Source of the DNA: an uncultured Myxococcales bacterium | GTDB lineage: Bacteria > Myxococcota > Myxococcia > Myxococcales > Myxococcaceae | Assembly (NCBI GenBank): GCA_937980205.1 | Contig: CALJKW010000055.1 | Location: forward strand, 372,001 to 436,000 | Reading direction: 5' to 3' | Length of the DNA stretch: 64,000 nucleotides | Part shown: positions 6,827-14,264 of the stretch, piece after piece | Numbering within the stretch: the stretch's first letter is position 1 | Layout: each line of letters begins with the position of its first letter | Position numbers and translations under genes: made by a program | Notes under the pieces: generated by a model | What the model saw: the letters and a program-made list of their open reading frames with translations, nothing else | Told to the model about the DNA's origin: nothing | Database searches by the model: none

Positions 6827-8328
6827 AGAGGCGTCTGGCGCAGCGGGACCGCGAAGTGCGAGAACCACCGCTGCTCCGCGTGGAGCGCCAGCAACTGCGA
6901 GGTCAGCTCCTGCGAGTCGACGAGGCGGCCGCGCTCGAGGCGCTCGAGCGCGGCGTCGAGCCACGGCGGCGCGAAGGCCCGGCAGCTCTGCGCCGCGTAG
7001 TGCGTCGCCGCGCGGTGGGCGAGCTCGAACGTCTGGGGGCTGCGGCGATCTCTCCGATCGGGCAGCTCGGGCGGAAGGCCGAGGACGTCGTCGTGGCCGG
7101 GGCCCATCAGCTCGAGGCCGTCACCGGTGAACGCGGGCGCGGGAGCAGAGGTGTCGAAGCGCTGCTTCGCGCGCGTGGGATCTCCGGGGCCTTTCAGGCG
7201 CGAGAGCTGCAGCGCGATGCCCTCGAGGTTCACCGCGGTGCTGCCGTCGAAGAGGCTGACCACCGAGGCGTCGCGCATGAGCTTCTGGAAGTAGCCCTCG
7301 CGCAGCCAGTGCCGCGCGCCGAAGACGACGGCGACGTCGCGGATGAGCTGCTCGCAGCGCGTGGGCACGAAGTACTTGGTCACCGCCGAGGCGAGGCTCA
7401 TCTGCTCGGGGGCGAGGTGCAGCCCGCGCCAGGCGCCGATGCTCACGGCCTCGGCGATCAGCAGATCGAGGAACGCGGTGGTGAGCACGGCGCGAACGTG
7501 GGGGATGTCGAAGGCGGTGGCGCCGTAGAGCTTGCGGCCTGTCGCGAACTCGAGCGCGAGGCGCAGCGCGGTGTCGGCGGCGCCGAGCGAGAAGGCCGCG
7601 CAGCCGATGCGCGTGACCTGCAGGGCCTTCAACGTCAGCTCGATGCCGCTGCCCTCGTTGCCGAGCGGCGTCACCGGCCCGGCCTGCTCGAGCGCGATGC
7701 CGGAGATGTCGGCGCCGCGAATGCCGTGCGTGGCGATCTTCGGCAGCGTCTTCCAACCGGTCGCCGCCGGCTTGTCGAGCTGCACCAGCGTGCACGCGGA
7801 GAGCCCCGGCCCGTCGTTCGAGCGCGCGAGCACGGTGAGCAGCTCGCCGCGCGTGGCGTTGTTGATGAGCCACTTGGCGCCGGTCAGCGCGCCGCCTTCG
7901 AGGCGCGTCGAGGTGGCGAGCAGATCGCTGCCGTGCGCCTCTTCGGTGAGCGCGAGCGCGGCGAGGCGGCCCTGGCCCAGCGCCTGCGCCTGGCGGGCGC
8001 GCTGCTGCGCGTCGCCCTTCAGCCAGACGGGCACGCTGCCGAGAAACGCCTGGCCGAGCGCGATGGCGGCGGTGAGATCTCTGCGCGCGGCGACACGCAT
8101 GAGCAGCGCGGCCTCGGTGATGGACTCGAGGCGGCCTCCGTCGCGCCGGGGCACGAAGTGCAGCAGCACGCCGTGGCGGATGAGCTCGTTCGCGAGCGCT
8201 TCGGGAAAGGCCTCGCGCTCGTCGAGGGCGAGCGCCTGGTGCCAGCCGAAGGGGTTGAAGCGATCGCCGGCGTCGCCGAGCGCCAGCTCGAGGGCGGCGG
8301 CGGCGCGGGCGTCGGGGGCGAGCGTCAC
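6823..8328 (-). CDS. Acyl-CoA (acyl-ACP?) dehydrogenase family protein
   Basis: FAD-dependent alpha,beta-dehydrogenase fold, 501 residues, longer than the usual 380-400 because of a C-terminal helical extension. Recognisable family blocks are ALTEEAHGSDL (the usual LTEPxxGSD), KWLINNA, GIRGADISGIAL, ATGRKLYG and LREGYFQKLMRDA. Where classic enzymes carry the catalytic Glu in YEGT, this one has FDGST (D361). The GTG at 8328 overlaps the stop of the upstream FAAL gene by 4 bases, so the two are translationally coupled. Its position suggests it introduces a double bond into a FAAL-activated, carrier-bound chain (inference) rather than serving beta-oxidation. Confidence 0.8.
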   Translation of the reverse strand: MTLAPDARAAAALELALGDAGDRFNPFGWHQALALDEREAFPEALANELIRHGVLLHFVPRRDGGRLESITEAALLMRVAARRDLTAAIALGQAFLGSVPVWLKGDAQQRARQAQALGQGRLAALALTEEAHGSDLLATSTRLEGGALTGAKWLINNATRGELLTVLARSNDGPGLSACTLVQLDKPAATGWKTLPKIATHGIRGADISGIALEQAGPVTPLGNEGSGIELTLKALQVTRIGCAAFSLGAADTALRLALEFATGRKLYGATAFDIPHVRAVLTTAFLDLLIAEAVSIGAWRGLHLAPEQMSLASAVTKYFVPTRCEQLIRDVAVVFGARHWLREGYFQKLMRDASVVSLFDGSTAVNLEGIALQLSRLKGPGDPTRAKQRFDTSAPAPAFTGDGLELMGPGHDDVLGLPPELPDRRDRRSPQTFELAHRAATHYAAQSCRAFAPPWLDAALERLERGRLVDSQELTSQLLALHAEQRWFSHFAVPLRQTPL

Positions 8329-10280
8329 TCCGGCTCCCGCCGGCTGGTGAGCTTGCGCTTGAACAGCGAGAGCAGGCCGGCGCCCGAGCGCGCGAAGACG
8401 AGCGCGAGCTTGAGCCGCCCGGTCTTCTTCGGGACGAGGTTCTGCTCGAGGTAGAGCTGGCGGGTGAGCGCGCGCTGCCGCTTGCCGCTCGAGGTCTTGG
8501 GGATGGTGCCGGGCGGCACGAGCACGACCTCGTCGAGGACGAGGCCCGAGTGCGTGGCGACCTGCTCGCTCACCGTGCCGGCGAGGACCTGGCGCTTGGC
8601 GTCGTCTTCGATCTTCGTCTCGACGACCATGACCGAGAGATCGGCGGCCTTGGCTTCGTCGTAGACGCCGAACGCGACGACTCCGCCGGGGCGGGCGCCG
8701 TCGACGCGCTCGACGATGCGCTCGAGATCTTCGGCGTAGTAGTTCTTGCCGCGGAGGATGAGCATGTCCTTCGAGCGGCCGGCGATGAACAGCTCGCCCG
8801 CGTCGTGGAAGCCTAAGTCCCCCGTCCACAGCCAGCCGCTGCGCAAGATGCGCTCGGTGGCCTCGGGATCCTGGAAGTAGCCCTTCATGACCGAGGGGCC
8901 TTTGACGAGCACGTGGCCGACGGTGCGCTCCTTCACGGGGCGGCCCTTGTCGTCGACGATCTGCACCTCGTGGCCGGGGACGGGGCGGCCGCAGCTGACG
9001 ACCGCCATGGTGCCCTGCCCTTTGCGCTCGACGACACGACCGGCGGCGAGCTCGGCGCGATCGACGACGAGGTAGCGGACCCAGTCGCCGACCTCGCTGC
9101 CGGGCTTCGCCCTCGGGTCGTGCAGGTCGGGGAACGTGACGGCGAGCGAGCTCTCGGCCAGGCCGTAGACCGGGTACAGCGCGCTCGCGTTGAAGCCGTG
9201 GCCCTTGAAGGCGTCGGTGAAGTCCTTGAGCGTGCGGACGTTGACCGGCTCGGCGCCGTTGAGCGCGAGGCGCAGCGACGAGAGATCGAGCTCGAGGCGA
9301 TCGCGCGGGCGCACGCGCTTCGCGCACATGCCGTAGGCGAAGTTCGGCGCGGCGGTGAGCGTCGCCTTGTACTTCGTCATCGCCTGGAGCCAGCGGACCG
9401 GCTGCATGAGGAAGGCGTTCGGCGACATGAGGACGCACGGGATGCGCCAGTAGATCGAGAAGAGCAGAATCCCGATGAGCCCCATGTCGTGGTACAGCGG
9501 CAGCCACGACGCGGTGACGTCGGTCGAGCGGATCTTCAGCGCCTGACCCACCGCGTGGATGTTCGAGCAGAGGTTCTTGTGCGTGAGCAGCACGCCCTTC
9601 GGGTTGCCGGTCGAGCCCGAGGTGTACTGGATGAAGGCCGGGTCGCTGGAGACCGCGTGCGGCTTGGGAGGATCGGCGCCCTCGTCGAGCAGGCTCTCGA
9701 CCGTGCCGAGGTGCCGCAGCGACTTCACGCCGAGGGCGAGCTCTCCGAGGATGGTGACGAGCTGCTTGCTCGCGAGGCAGACCCGCGCGTGGCAGGCGGT
9801 GGCGACGTGCTTGAGCCGCTGCAGGCCGAGCTCGGTCTTCTCGAGCGCCGCCGGCGGATACGAGGGCACCGGGATGCCGCCCGCGAGCTGGACGCCGAAG
9901 AAGGCCACGATGAGCTCGCGGCTCGTGGGGAAGACCAGCAGCGCCCGGTCTTGCCGCTTGAAGCCCTTCTTGATGAGCGCGCCCGCCACCGCTCGGGCGT
10001 CGCGGTAGAGATCGAAGTACGTGAGCAGCTGCGGCGGGTCGTTCTCGTCGTCCGCGAGCAGCGTGATGCCGCGGTCGGGGGAGAGGCGCGCCGCGGAGGA
10101 CAGCGCGTGCAGGAGCGTCGGGTGCAGCGGCTTGAGCTGCTCGGCCGTCTTCGCGACGCCCAGGCTCCACGCGCCGGTGCGGAAGCCCGCCGTGAGCTTG
10201 TCGTCGGGGAAGCTCGAGCGGAAGACCGCGGAGACGGAGACCTCCGAGACGGTGTCTTCTTTGTCGTGACTGCGATTCAC
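8325..10280 (-). CDS. Fatty acyl-AMP ligase (FAAL)
   Basis: Adenylates a fatty acid and passes it to an acyl carrier protein rather than CoA. 651 residues from the GTG at 10280. FAAL hallmarks are VPSYPPAA (138-145), the ATP loop YTSGSTGNPKG (219-229), SWLPLYHDMGLIG, YGLAESSLAV, TGDLGF near 500, and the C-terminal Lys in PKTSSGKRQRA. The long reading frame running further upstream is a shadow; GTG 10280 has a GGAG 8 bases before it. Downstream it is coupled to the dehydrogenase; across a small divergent gene lie a carboxyltransferase and an ACP on the same strand. This ACP at 12224-12472 is the likely acceptor (inference). Confidence 0.9.
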   Translation of the reverse strand: MNRSHDKEDTVSEVSVSAVFRSSFPDDKLTAGFRTGAWSLGVAKTAEQLKPLHPTLLHALSSAARLSPDRGITLLADDENDPPQLLTYFDLYRDARAVAGALIKKGFKRQDRALLVFPTSRELIVAFFGVQLAGGIPVPSYPPAALEKTELGLQRLKHVATACHARVCLASKQLVTILGELALGVKSLRHLGTVESLLDEGADPPKPHAVSSDPAFIQYTSGSTGNPKGVLLTHKNLCSNIHAVGQALKIRSTDVTASWLPLYHDMGLIGILLFSIYWRIPCVLMSPNAFLMQPVRWLQAMTKYKATLTAAPNFAYGMCAKRVRPRDRLELDLSSLRLALNGAEPVNVRTLKDFTDAFKGHGFNASALYPVYGLAESSLAVTFPDLHDPRAKPGSEVGDWVRYLVVDRAELAAGRVVERKGQGTMAVVSCGRPVPGHEVQIVDDKGRPVKERTVGHVLVKGPSVMKGYFQDPEATERILRSGWLWTGDLGFHDAGELFIAGRSKDMLILRGKNYYAEDLERIVERVDGARPGGVVAFGVYDEAKAADLSVMVVETKIEDDAKRQVLAGTVSEQVATHSGLVLDEVVLVPPGTIPKTSSGKRQRALTRQLYLEQNLVPKKTGRLKLALVFARSGAGLLSLFKRKLTSRREPE

Positions 10281-10282
10281 TC

Positions 10283-10292
10283 GGAGTACTCC
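10283..10292. promoter_or_regulatory. Palindromic Shine-Dalgarno shared by two divergent genes
   Basis: GGAGTACTCC is a perfect 10-base palindrome lying exactly between two divergent start codons. On the plus strand GGAG is 6 bases before the ATG at 10293. On the minus strand the same motif puts GGAG 8 bases before the GTG at 10280. It therefore decides both starts. The two mRNAs must overlap at their 5-prime ends, with each promoter inside the other gene's coding region. Confidence 0.7.
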
Positions 10293-10763
10293 ATGGCGTG
10301 CATCGCGCTCCTCTTCGGGCTCGCCCTGTTCGCGTATCGGCGGCCACGCGGCATCACGACGGCCGTGCCGCTCGCCATGATGGCCGTCGGCGCAGCGCTG
10401 CTGGCCCTCACCGCGATCCAGTTCCGCGCGGTCTTCGCGTCGCTCGAGCACGTGTCGCCTGCCGACAAGGCGACGATTCTGGCGGCGATGATCTCGGAGG
10501 CACTGAGCGTCGTGTCGGTCGGCAACTGGCTCGCGCTGTTGCTCTTCGCCGCCGCGTTCGTCGTCGACCACCGGTTGCGAGCGCGAGGGAGGATGCGCCC
10601 TGCCGTCGCCGGAGTCGCTCCGCCGGACGCGAGCTGTGTGGCGCACGTATCGGAGCGGGCGACGCACATCTGCTCCCGTTGCGGCGCGTTCATGTGCTCG
10701 GCCTGCGCGGCAGCAGACGGCGCGCGATGTGCGGCCTGCCTCACCCGCTCACCTGCGCGATGA
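10293..10763 (+). CDS. Membrane protein with C-terminal B-box-like zinc finger
   Basis: 156 residues. Three hydrophobic segments (about 1-14, 21-40 and 70-90) are followed by a basic linker and a compact Cys/His module near 112-150: CVAHVSERATHICSRC, then CSACAA and CAAC. This spacing resembles the short B-box/zinc-finger domains attached to bacterial membrane proteins. The ATG is set by the palindromic GGAG at 10283. The 3-prime end overlaps the convergent carboxyltransferase gene by 23 bases. It is a small opposite-strand insert inside the FAAL region. Function unknown; metal binding is likely from the Cys pattern. Confidence 0.7.
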   Translation: MACIALLFGLALFAYRRPRGITTAVPLAMMAVGAALLALTAIQFRAVFASLEHVSPADKATILAAMISEALSVVSVGNWLALLLFAAAFVVDHRLRARGRMRPAVAGVAPPDASCVAHVSERATHICSRCGAFMCSACAAADGARCAACLTRSPAR

Positions 10764-12231
10764 CCTTGCACAGCTCCTGCCTCGCACTCGCGAACGCGAT
10801 CACCCGATCCACGTAGCCCGACTCCGCGGAAGCCCACGCGTGATCGTGCTTCGCGAGGAACGCCTCGCGCTTCTCCGCACGCGCCTTCTTCGTCGCAGCG
10901 TCCGGGTCCTTCGGCTCGGGCCCGAGCACGACCTCGAGCGTGGCATCGGCGCCCATCGGCCCGACGCGCGCGGTCGGCAGCGCGAGCCTCACGTCGGCGG
11001 CGAACGACAGCACGCTCGCGCCGCCGTACGACTTCCTCACGATGAGGCACACCATCGGCACGCGCGCGCTGCCGTACGCGGTGAGCAGCGTGGCGCCGTG
11101 CGGAATGATGCCGCCCTCCTCCTGCTTGCGGCCCGGCAGGTAGCCCGGCACGTCGACGAGCGTCACGATCGGCAGCCCGAGCTGCGCCGCCCACGTCACG
11201 AACGCGGCGCCCTTCCTCGAGGCGTCGATGTCGAGACAGCCCGCGAGGTGCATCGGGTTGCTGGCGACGACCGCGACGGCGCGCCCGTCGAGCCGGGCGA
11301 ACGCGGTGATGAGGTTCTGCGCGAACTGCGGCGAGAGCTCGAGCACCGAGTCCCCGTCGAACAGCGCCGTCACCACCTTGCGCATGTCGTACGCGCGCTT
11401 CTGCGAGATGGGCACGAGCTTGCCCAGCTCGGGCGTCGTGCGGGCCCACGAGTCGCGCGACTCGGCGCGCGGCTTCACGGCAGCGAGCAGGGTCTTCAGC
11501 CACGCGAGGCCCTGCGCCTCGTCCTTGAAGACCGCGTGGCAGGCGCCCGTCTGCTTCGCGTGCATCGACGGGGCGCCGAGCTGATCGAGCGTGACGTCTT
11601 CCCCGGTCACCACCTTGGTCACCTTCGGACCGGTGATGAAGAGCCAGCTCTGGCCGTCGACCATGCCCACGCAGTCGGTGAGCGTGGCCGTGTACGCCGC
11701 GGCGCCGACGCACAGGCCGCTCACCAGCGTCAGCTGCGGCACCCGTCCCTTGAGGCGGACCACGCGGCGGATGATCTCTCCGTACGCGTCGATCGCGTCG
11801 GTGCCCTCTTCCACGCGCACGCCGTCGGAGTCGGCCAGTGTGATCACCGGCAGCTTCCGCTCGGCGGCGAGGTCGAGCAGTCGGCACACCTTGCGCGCGC
11901 CTTCGCGGCCCAGCGCCCCGCGCAGGACGGTCGGGTCGTGTGCGTAGACGGCGATGGCCTCGCCGTTCACCGTCGCGAGGCCGGCGATGACGCCGTCGCC
12001 GGGGTGCAGGTTCGCGGCGAGCTGCTCGCTCGCGTGCGCGTGCCGGTGCAGCACGTGCCGGCCGAGCTCGGCGAACGAGTGCTCGTCGACGAGCGTGTCG
12101 ATGCGCTCGCGGGCGGTGAGCCGGCCGAGGCGGCGCTGGCGGTCTTGCCGGGCGCGGCCTCCGCCTTCGTCGGCGCGGGCCTCCTGCGCGGCGAGCGCCT
12201 CGAGCAGCTCTTGCAGCGACGGCTCAGCCAT
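10741..12231 (-). CDS. Acyl-CoA carboxylase carboxyltransferase (beta) subunit
   Basis: Transfers carboxyl from biotin to an acyl-CoA, as in the PccB/AccD5 type. 496 residues with both crotonase-like halves. The N-terminal half includes GRLTARERIDTLVD, VYAHDPTVLRGALG and SGLCVGAAAYTATLTD. The C-terminal half includes VASNPMHLAGCLDIDASRKGAAF, VTLVDVPGYLPGRKQE, GGIIPHGATLLTAYG and KSYGGASVLSF. No biotin carboxylase or biotin carrier gene is in the window, so it must use a partner encoded elsewhere. The start overlaps the ACP stop by 8 bases. Beside FAAL, it may supply a malonyl- or methylmalonyl-type extender, or carboxylate a carrier-bound chain (inference). Confidence 0.88.
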   Translation of the reverse strand: MAEPSLQELLEALAAQEARADEGGGRARQDRQRRLGRLTARERIDTLVDEHSFAELGRHVLHRHAHASEQLAANLHPGDGVIAGLATVNGEAIAVYAHDPTVLRGALGREGARKVCRLLDLAAERKLPVITLADSDGVRVEEGTDAIDAYGEIIRRVVRLKGRVPQLTLVSGLCVGAAAYTATLTDCVGMVDGQSWLFITGPKVTKVVTGEDVTLDQLGAPSMHAKQTGACHAVFKDEAQGLAWLKTLLAAVKPRAESRDSWARTTPELGKLVPISQKRAYDMRKVVTALFDGDSVLELSPQFAQNLITAFARLDGRAVAVVASNPMHLAGCLDIDASRKGAAFVTWAAQLGLPIVTLVDVPGYLPGRKQEEGGIIPHGATLLTAYGSARVPMVCLIVRKSYGGASVLSFAADVRLALPTARVGPMGADATLEVVLGPEPKDPDAATKKARAEKREAFLAKHDHAWASAESGYVDRVIAFASARQELCKVIAQVSG

Positions 12232-12472
12232 TCTTCGCGTTGGCCAGGAGGTGCGCGACGACCTTCTGCACGGTGTCGAGATCGCGGAACGCGTCGACGT
12301 CGGGCTTGAGGCCGAACTCGCGGCTCACGAGGTAGATGAGGTCGACGGCGTCGAGCGAGTCCATCCCCAGGTCGCCGCGGAAGGTCGCCTGCGGGGTCAC
12401 CTTGTCGGCCGGGATGCGAAAGTCCGCCTGGAGGATCTCCTTGAGCCGGGAGAGCACCTGTTCCTGGGTCAT
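12224..12472 (-). CDS. Acyl carrier protein (FAAL-associated)
   Basis: 82 residues, a typical four-helix acyl carrier protein. The phosphopantetheine Ser sits in GMDSLDAVDLIYLV (Ser about 39). It is the first gene of a run that continues with the carboxyltransferase (8-base overlap) and, beyond a small opposite-strand gene, the FAAL and dehydrogenase. A TAGAGT box 10 bases before the ATG is a plausible -10 giving an almost leaderless mRNA. Role: carrier for the chain activated by the FAAL (inference from neighbours). It is distinct from the two other carriers at 14046-14264 and 55506-55787. Confidence 0.88.
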   Translation of the reverse strand: MTQEQVLSRLKEILQADFRIPADKVTPQATFRGDLGMDSLDAVDLIYLVSREFGLKPDVDAFRDLDTVQKVVAHLLANAKNG

Positions 12473-12482
12473 TGGCGCCGCG

Positions 12483-12492
12483 ACTCTATACT
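12483..12492. promoter_or_regulatory. Back-to-back -10 boxes of ACP and beta-helix genes
   Basis: The ten bases ACTCTATACT read as TATACT on the plus strand (12487-12492, 9 bases before the TTG at 12502). They read as TAGAGT on the minus strand (12488-12483, 10 bases before the ATG at 12472). The two boxes share the central TA. This supports TTG 12502, rather than the TTG at 12472, as the start of the rightward gene. Neither direction has room for a Shine-Dalgarno. Confidence 0.55.
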
Positions 12493-12501
12493 GCCTGCCG
12501 A

Positions 12502-13272
12502 TTGGCGCCGGGACTTCTCGTCTATGACCTGCTCTTCCTCGTGCTCGCGAGCGTCACGTACGCGGGCGCGATCCGCGCGGGGGTCACCGTCTTCGGCTGG
12601 CTCAGCGCCTGGGTTCCCTGGCCGCTCGCGGTGGTGCCGGCGATCGTGGCGGCCGTCGTCGCGCTGATCGCCGAGGTCGGCGTGCTCACGTTCCTCTGCC
12701 CGCGGCTCGTGCCCGGCCGGTACCCGGTGATGAAGGGCGCCATGTTCTGGTCGTGGCTGCTGCGCACCATGCTGCGGCGGCTGCTGATGGCGCCCGGCGT
12801 GAAGTGGATCATCTTCGTCTCGAACGTGCTGCGCTTCCTGGCGCTGCGCGCGATGGGCGCTCGCGTCGCGTTCACGTCGAGCATGTCGTCGGACGTCGAC
12901 GTCCTCGACCCCGCGCTGCTCGAGGTCGGCGCCGGCGCCATCATCGGCGCGCGGTGCTTCACGTCGGGGCACTACGTCGACCGCGGCCAGCTCGTGCTCG
13001 GCACGATCCGCGTCGGCGAGGGCGCCATGCTCGCCGCTGCGGTGAACGTCGGCCCCGGAGTCGTCGTCGGCAGGAAGGCCATCGTGAAGCCGCTCGCCGG
13101 CCTCGGCCCCGACGTCGTCATCGGCGACGAGGCCCAGATCGGCGGAGAGGCCCTCATCGACATCGCCGCCCGCATCGGAGAGCGCGCCGACCTCGGCAAC
13201 CGCGTGCACGTTCGGCCCGGCGTCAGCGTCCCCGCGGACGCCAAGATCGCCGCCGGCACCGTCGTTTCCTGA
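12502..13272 (+). CDS. Membrane-anchored left-handed beta-helix (hexapeptide) acyltransferase-like protein
   Basis: 256 residues. Two hydrophobic segments lie in the first 60 residues, a third shorter one near 75-110, then a left-handed beta-helix built of hexapeptide repeats (about 120-256; for example GAGAIIGARCF, VNVGPGVVVGRKA, GDEAQIGGEA). It resembles the membrane-linked hexapeptide domains found at the C-terminus of Pls/PosA-type peptide synthetases. It diverges from the ACP-carboxyltransferase run and may transfer the carrier-bound acyl group (inference). An in-frame TTG at 12472 is the alternative start, but it lies upstream of the -10 box. Confidence 0.75.
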   Translation: MAPGLLVYDLLFLVLASVTYAGAIRAGVTVFGWLSAWVPWPLAVVPAIVAAVVALIAEVGVLTFLCPRLVPGRYPVMKGAMFWSWLLRTMLRRLLMAPGVKWIIFVSNVLRFLALRAMGARVAFTSSMSSDVDVLDPALLEVGAGAIIGARCFTSGHYVDRGQLVLGTIRVGEGAMLAAAVNVGPGVVVGRKAIVKPLAGLGPDVVIGDEAQIGGEALIDIAARIGERADLGNRVHVRPGVSVPADAKIAAGTVVS

Positions 13273-13299
13273 GCGCGGCATTTCGGGTGGCGCGGCGTC

Positions 13300-14034
13300 C
13301 TACTGCGGGCAGGTGTTGTCGACCCACCACGTCTGCTGCTGGCGGATGACGGTGCACTCGTCGACGCAGGTGGGGCCGCCGATGCAGCGCCGGCTCGTCG
13401 GGCCGATGAGGATCTGCGGGCACATCGGCGGCAGCGCCCAGCAGCTGCCGCTCTGGTCCGACACGTTGCACTCCATCATGTTGTCGACGCGGTAGTTGCA
13501 GAAGGCGGTGCCGGGGCAGTCGAGGCCGGCGAAGCCTCCGCAGGTGACTCCGGGGGCGCAGACGCCGGCGTCGCGAATCGAGACGCCCTGCGCGGCGGCC
13601 ACCGTCGGGTTCCAGTAGGTGATGTCGTCGCAGCCGCAGTGAGGCTGGCGCGCCTCGGTCACCGTGTTCATCGGCGGAATCGGCCGGCAATCGCCGAACA
13701 CGCAACCGGGCGCGAAGCAGTACGTGCCGTTGGTGCAGCGACCGTCACCGGGCGTGCAGGCGGTGCCGCCGTCGGGGAGGACGAAGCCGCCGCCGGAGCC
13801 ACCCGAGCCGCCGCCGGAGCCACCCGAGCCGCCGCCGCTCCCGCTCATGCCGCCGCCAGCGCCGGTCATTCCGCCGCCGGTCCCGCTCGTGCCGCCGCCG
13901 GTGCCGCTGGTACCGCCTCCTGTGCCGCTGCTGCCGCCGCCCGACCCGGAAGTTCCACCGCCGGTGCCGCCGTCGGGCGTCACGACCGGAGGCGACGAGC
14001 AAGCCACGCACAGCACCACGCAGAGGTAGCGCAT
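13300..14034 (-). CDS. Cys-rich lipoprotein with Gly/Ser/Thr-repeat linker
   Basis: 244 residues. A short signal peptide with lipobox (VVLCVAC) is followed by a linker (about 22-88) of repeated SGTGGGT and SGGGSGG units, then a globular part with about 20 Cys. I recognise no catalytic motif. Lipoproteins with this layout (lipobox, glycine-rich spacer, Cys-rich head) are very frequent in myxobacteria and are probably surface displayed. A TAGAGT box lies 8 bases before the ATG. It converges with the beta-helix gene and follows an ACP gene on its own strand. Confidence 0.75.
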   Translation of the reverse strand: MRYLCVVLCVACSSPPVVTPDGGTGGGTSGSGGGSSGTGGGTSGTGGGTSGTGGGMTGAGGGMSGSGGGSGGSGGGSGGSGGGFVLPDGGTACTPGDGRCTNGTYCFAPGCVFGDCRPIPPMNTVTEARQPHCGCDDITYWNPTVAAAQGVSIRDAGVCAPGVTCGGFAGLDCPGTAFCNYRVDNMMECNVSDQSGSCWALPPMCPQILIGPTSRRCIGGPTCVDECTVIRQQQTWWVDNTCPQ

Positions 14035-14042
14035 TGGCCCCG

Positions 14043-14048
14043 ACTCTA
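14043..14048 (-). promoter_or_regulatory. -10-like box of the Cys-rich lipoprotein gene
   Basis: Minus-strand TAGAGT is separated by 8 bases from the ATG at 14034, leaving no space for a Shine-Dalgarno, so a leaderless mRNA is likely. The box overlaps the stop codon of the upstream ACP gene. Confidence 0.45.
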
Positions 14049-14264
14049 CGCCGTGCTCGAGCGTTCGACGAACGCGACGAGGCGATTGAGCGTGCCGAAG
14101 TTCTCCGGGGTCACATCGGCGGCGTGCACGCGCAGCCCGAACTCGTCCTCGATGGCCTCGGCGAGCGTGACGATCTCGAGCGAGCTGAGCTGCAGGGGCT
14201 CGTCATCGCCCTCGATCTCCACGTGCCGCTCGATGAGCTCGCGCAGCCTGGACTGGGTGCTCAT
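14046..14264 (-). CDS. Acyl carrier protein, second copy
   Basis: 72 residues, short for an ACP but with the expected helices. The phosphopantetheine site reads QLSSLEIVTLAE, so Ser-Ser-Leu replaces the usual Asp-Ser-Leu; the modified Ser is retained. The helix that follows (EAIEDEFGLRV) and the C-terminal FGTLNRLVAFVE are typical. The ATG overlaps the stop of the adenylation-like gene by 4 bases, so the two are translationally coupled and probably work as a pair. It probably receives, or simply holds, an acyl or aminoacyl group (inference). Confidence 0.8.
   Translation of the reverse strand: MSTQSRLRELIERHVEIEGDDEPLQLSSLEIVTLAEAIEDEFGLRVHAADVTPENFGTLNRLVAFVERSSTA

Noticed and set aside
12472..12501. 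TTG at 12472 as start of the beta-helix membrane protein
   Set aside because: It lies upstream of the TATACT box that best explains transcription, and overlaps the ACP start codon; TTG 12502 is preferred.
13780..13990. Regularly spaced repeats that could suggest a CRISPR array
   Set aside because: They are in-frame GGT/AGC-type codons coding the Gly/Ser/Thr linker of a lipoprotein, with no constant spacer length and no cas gene nearby.
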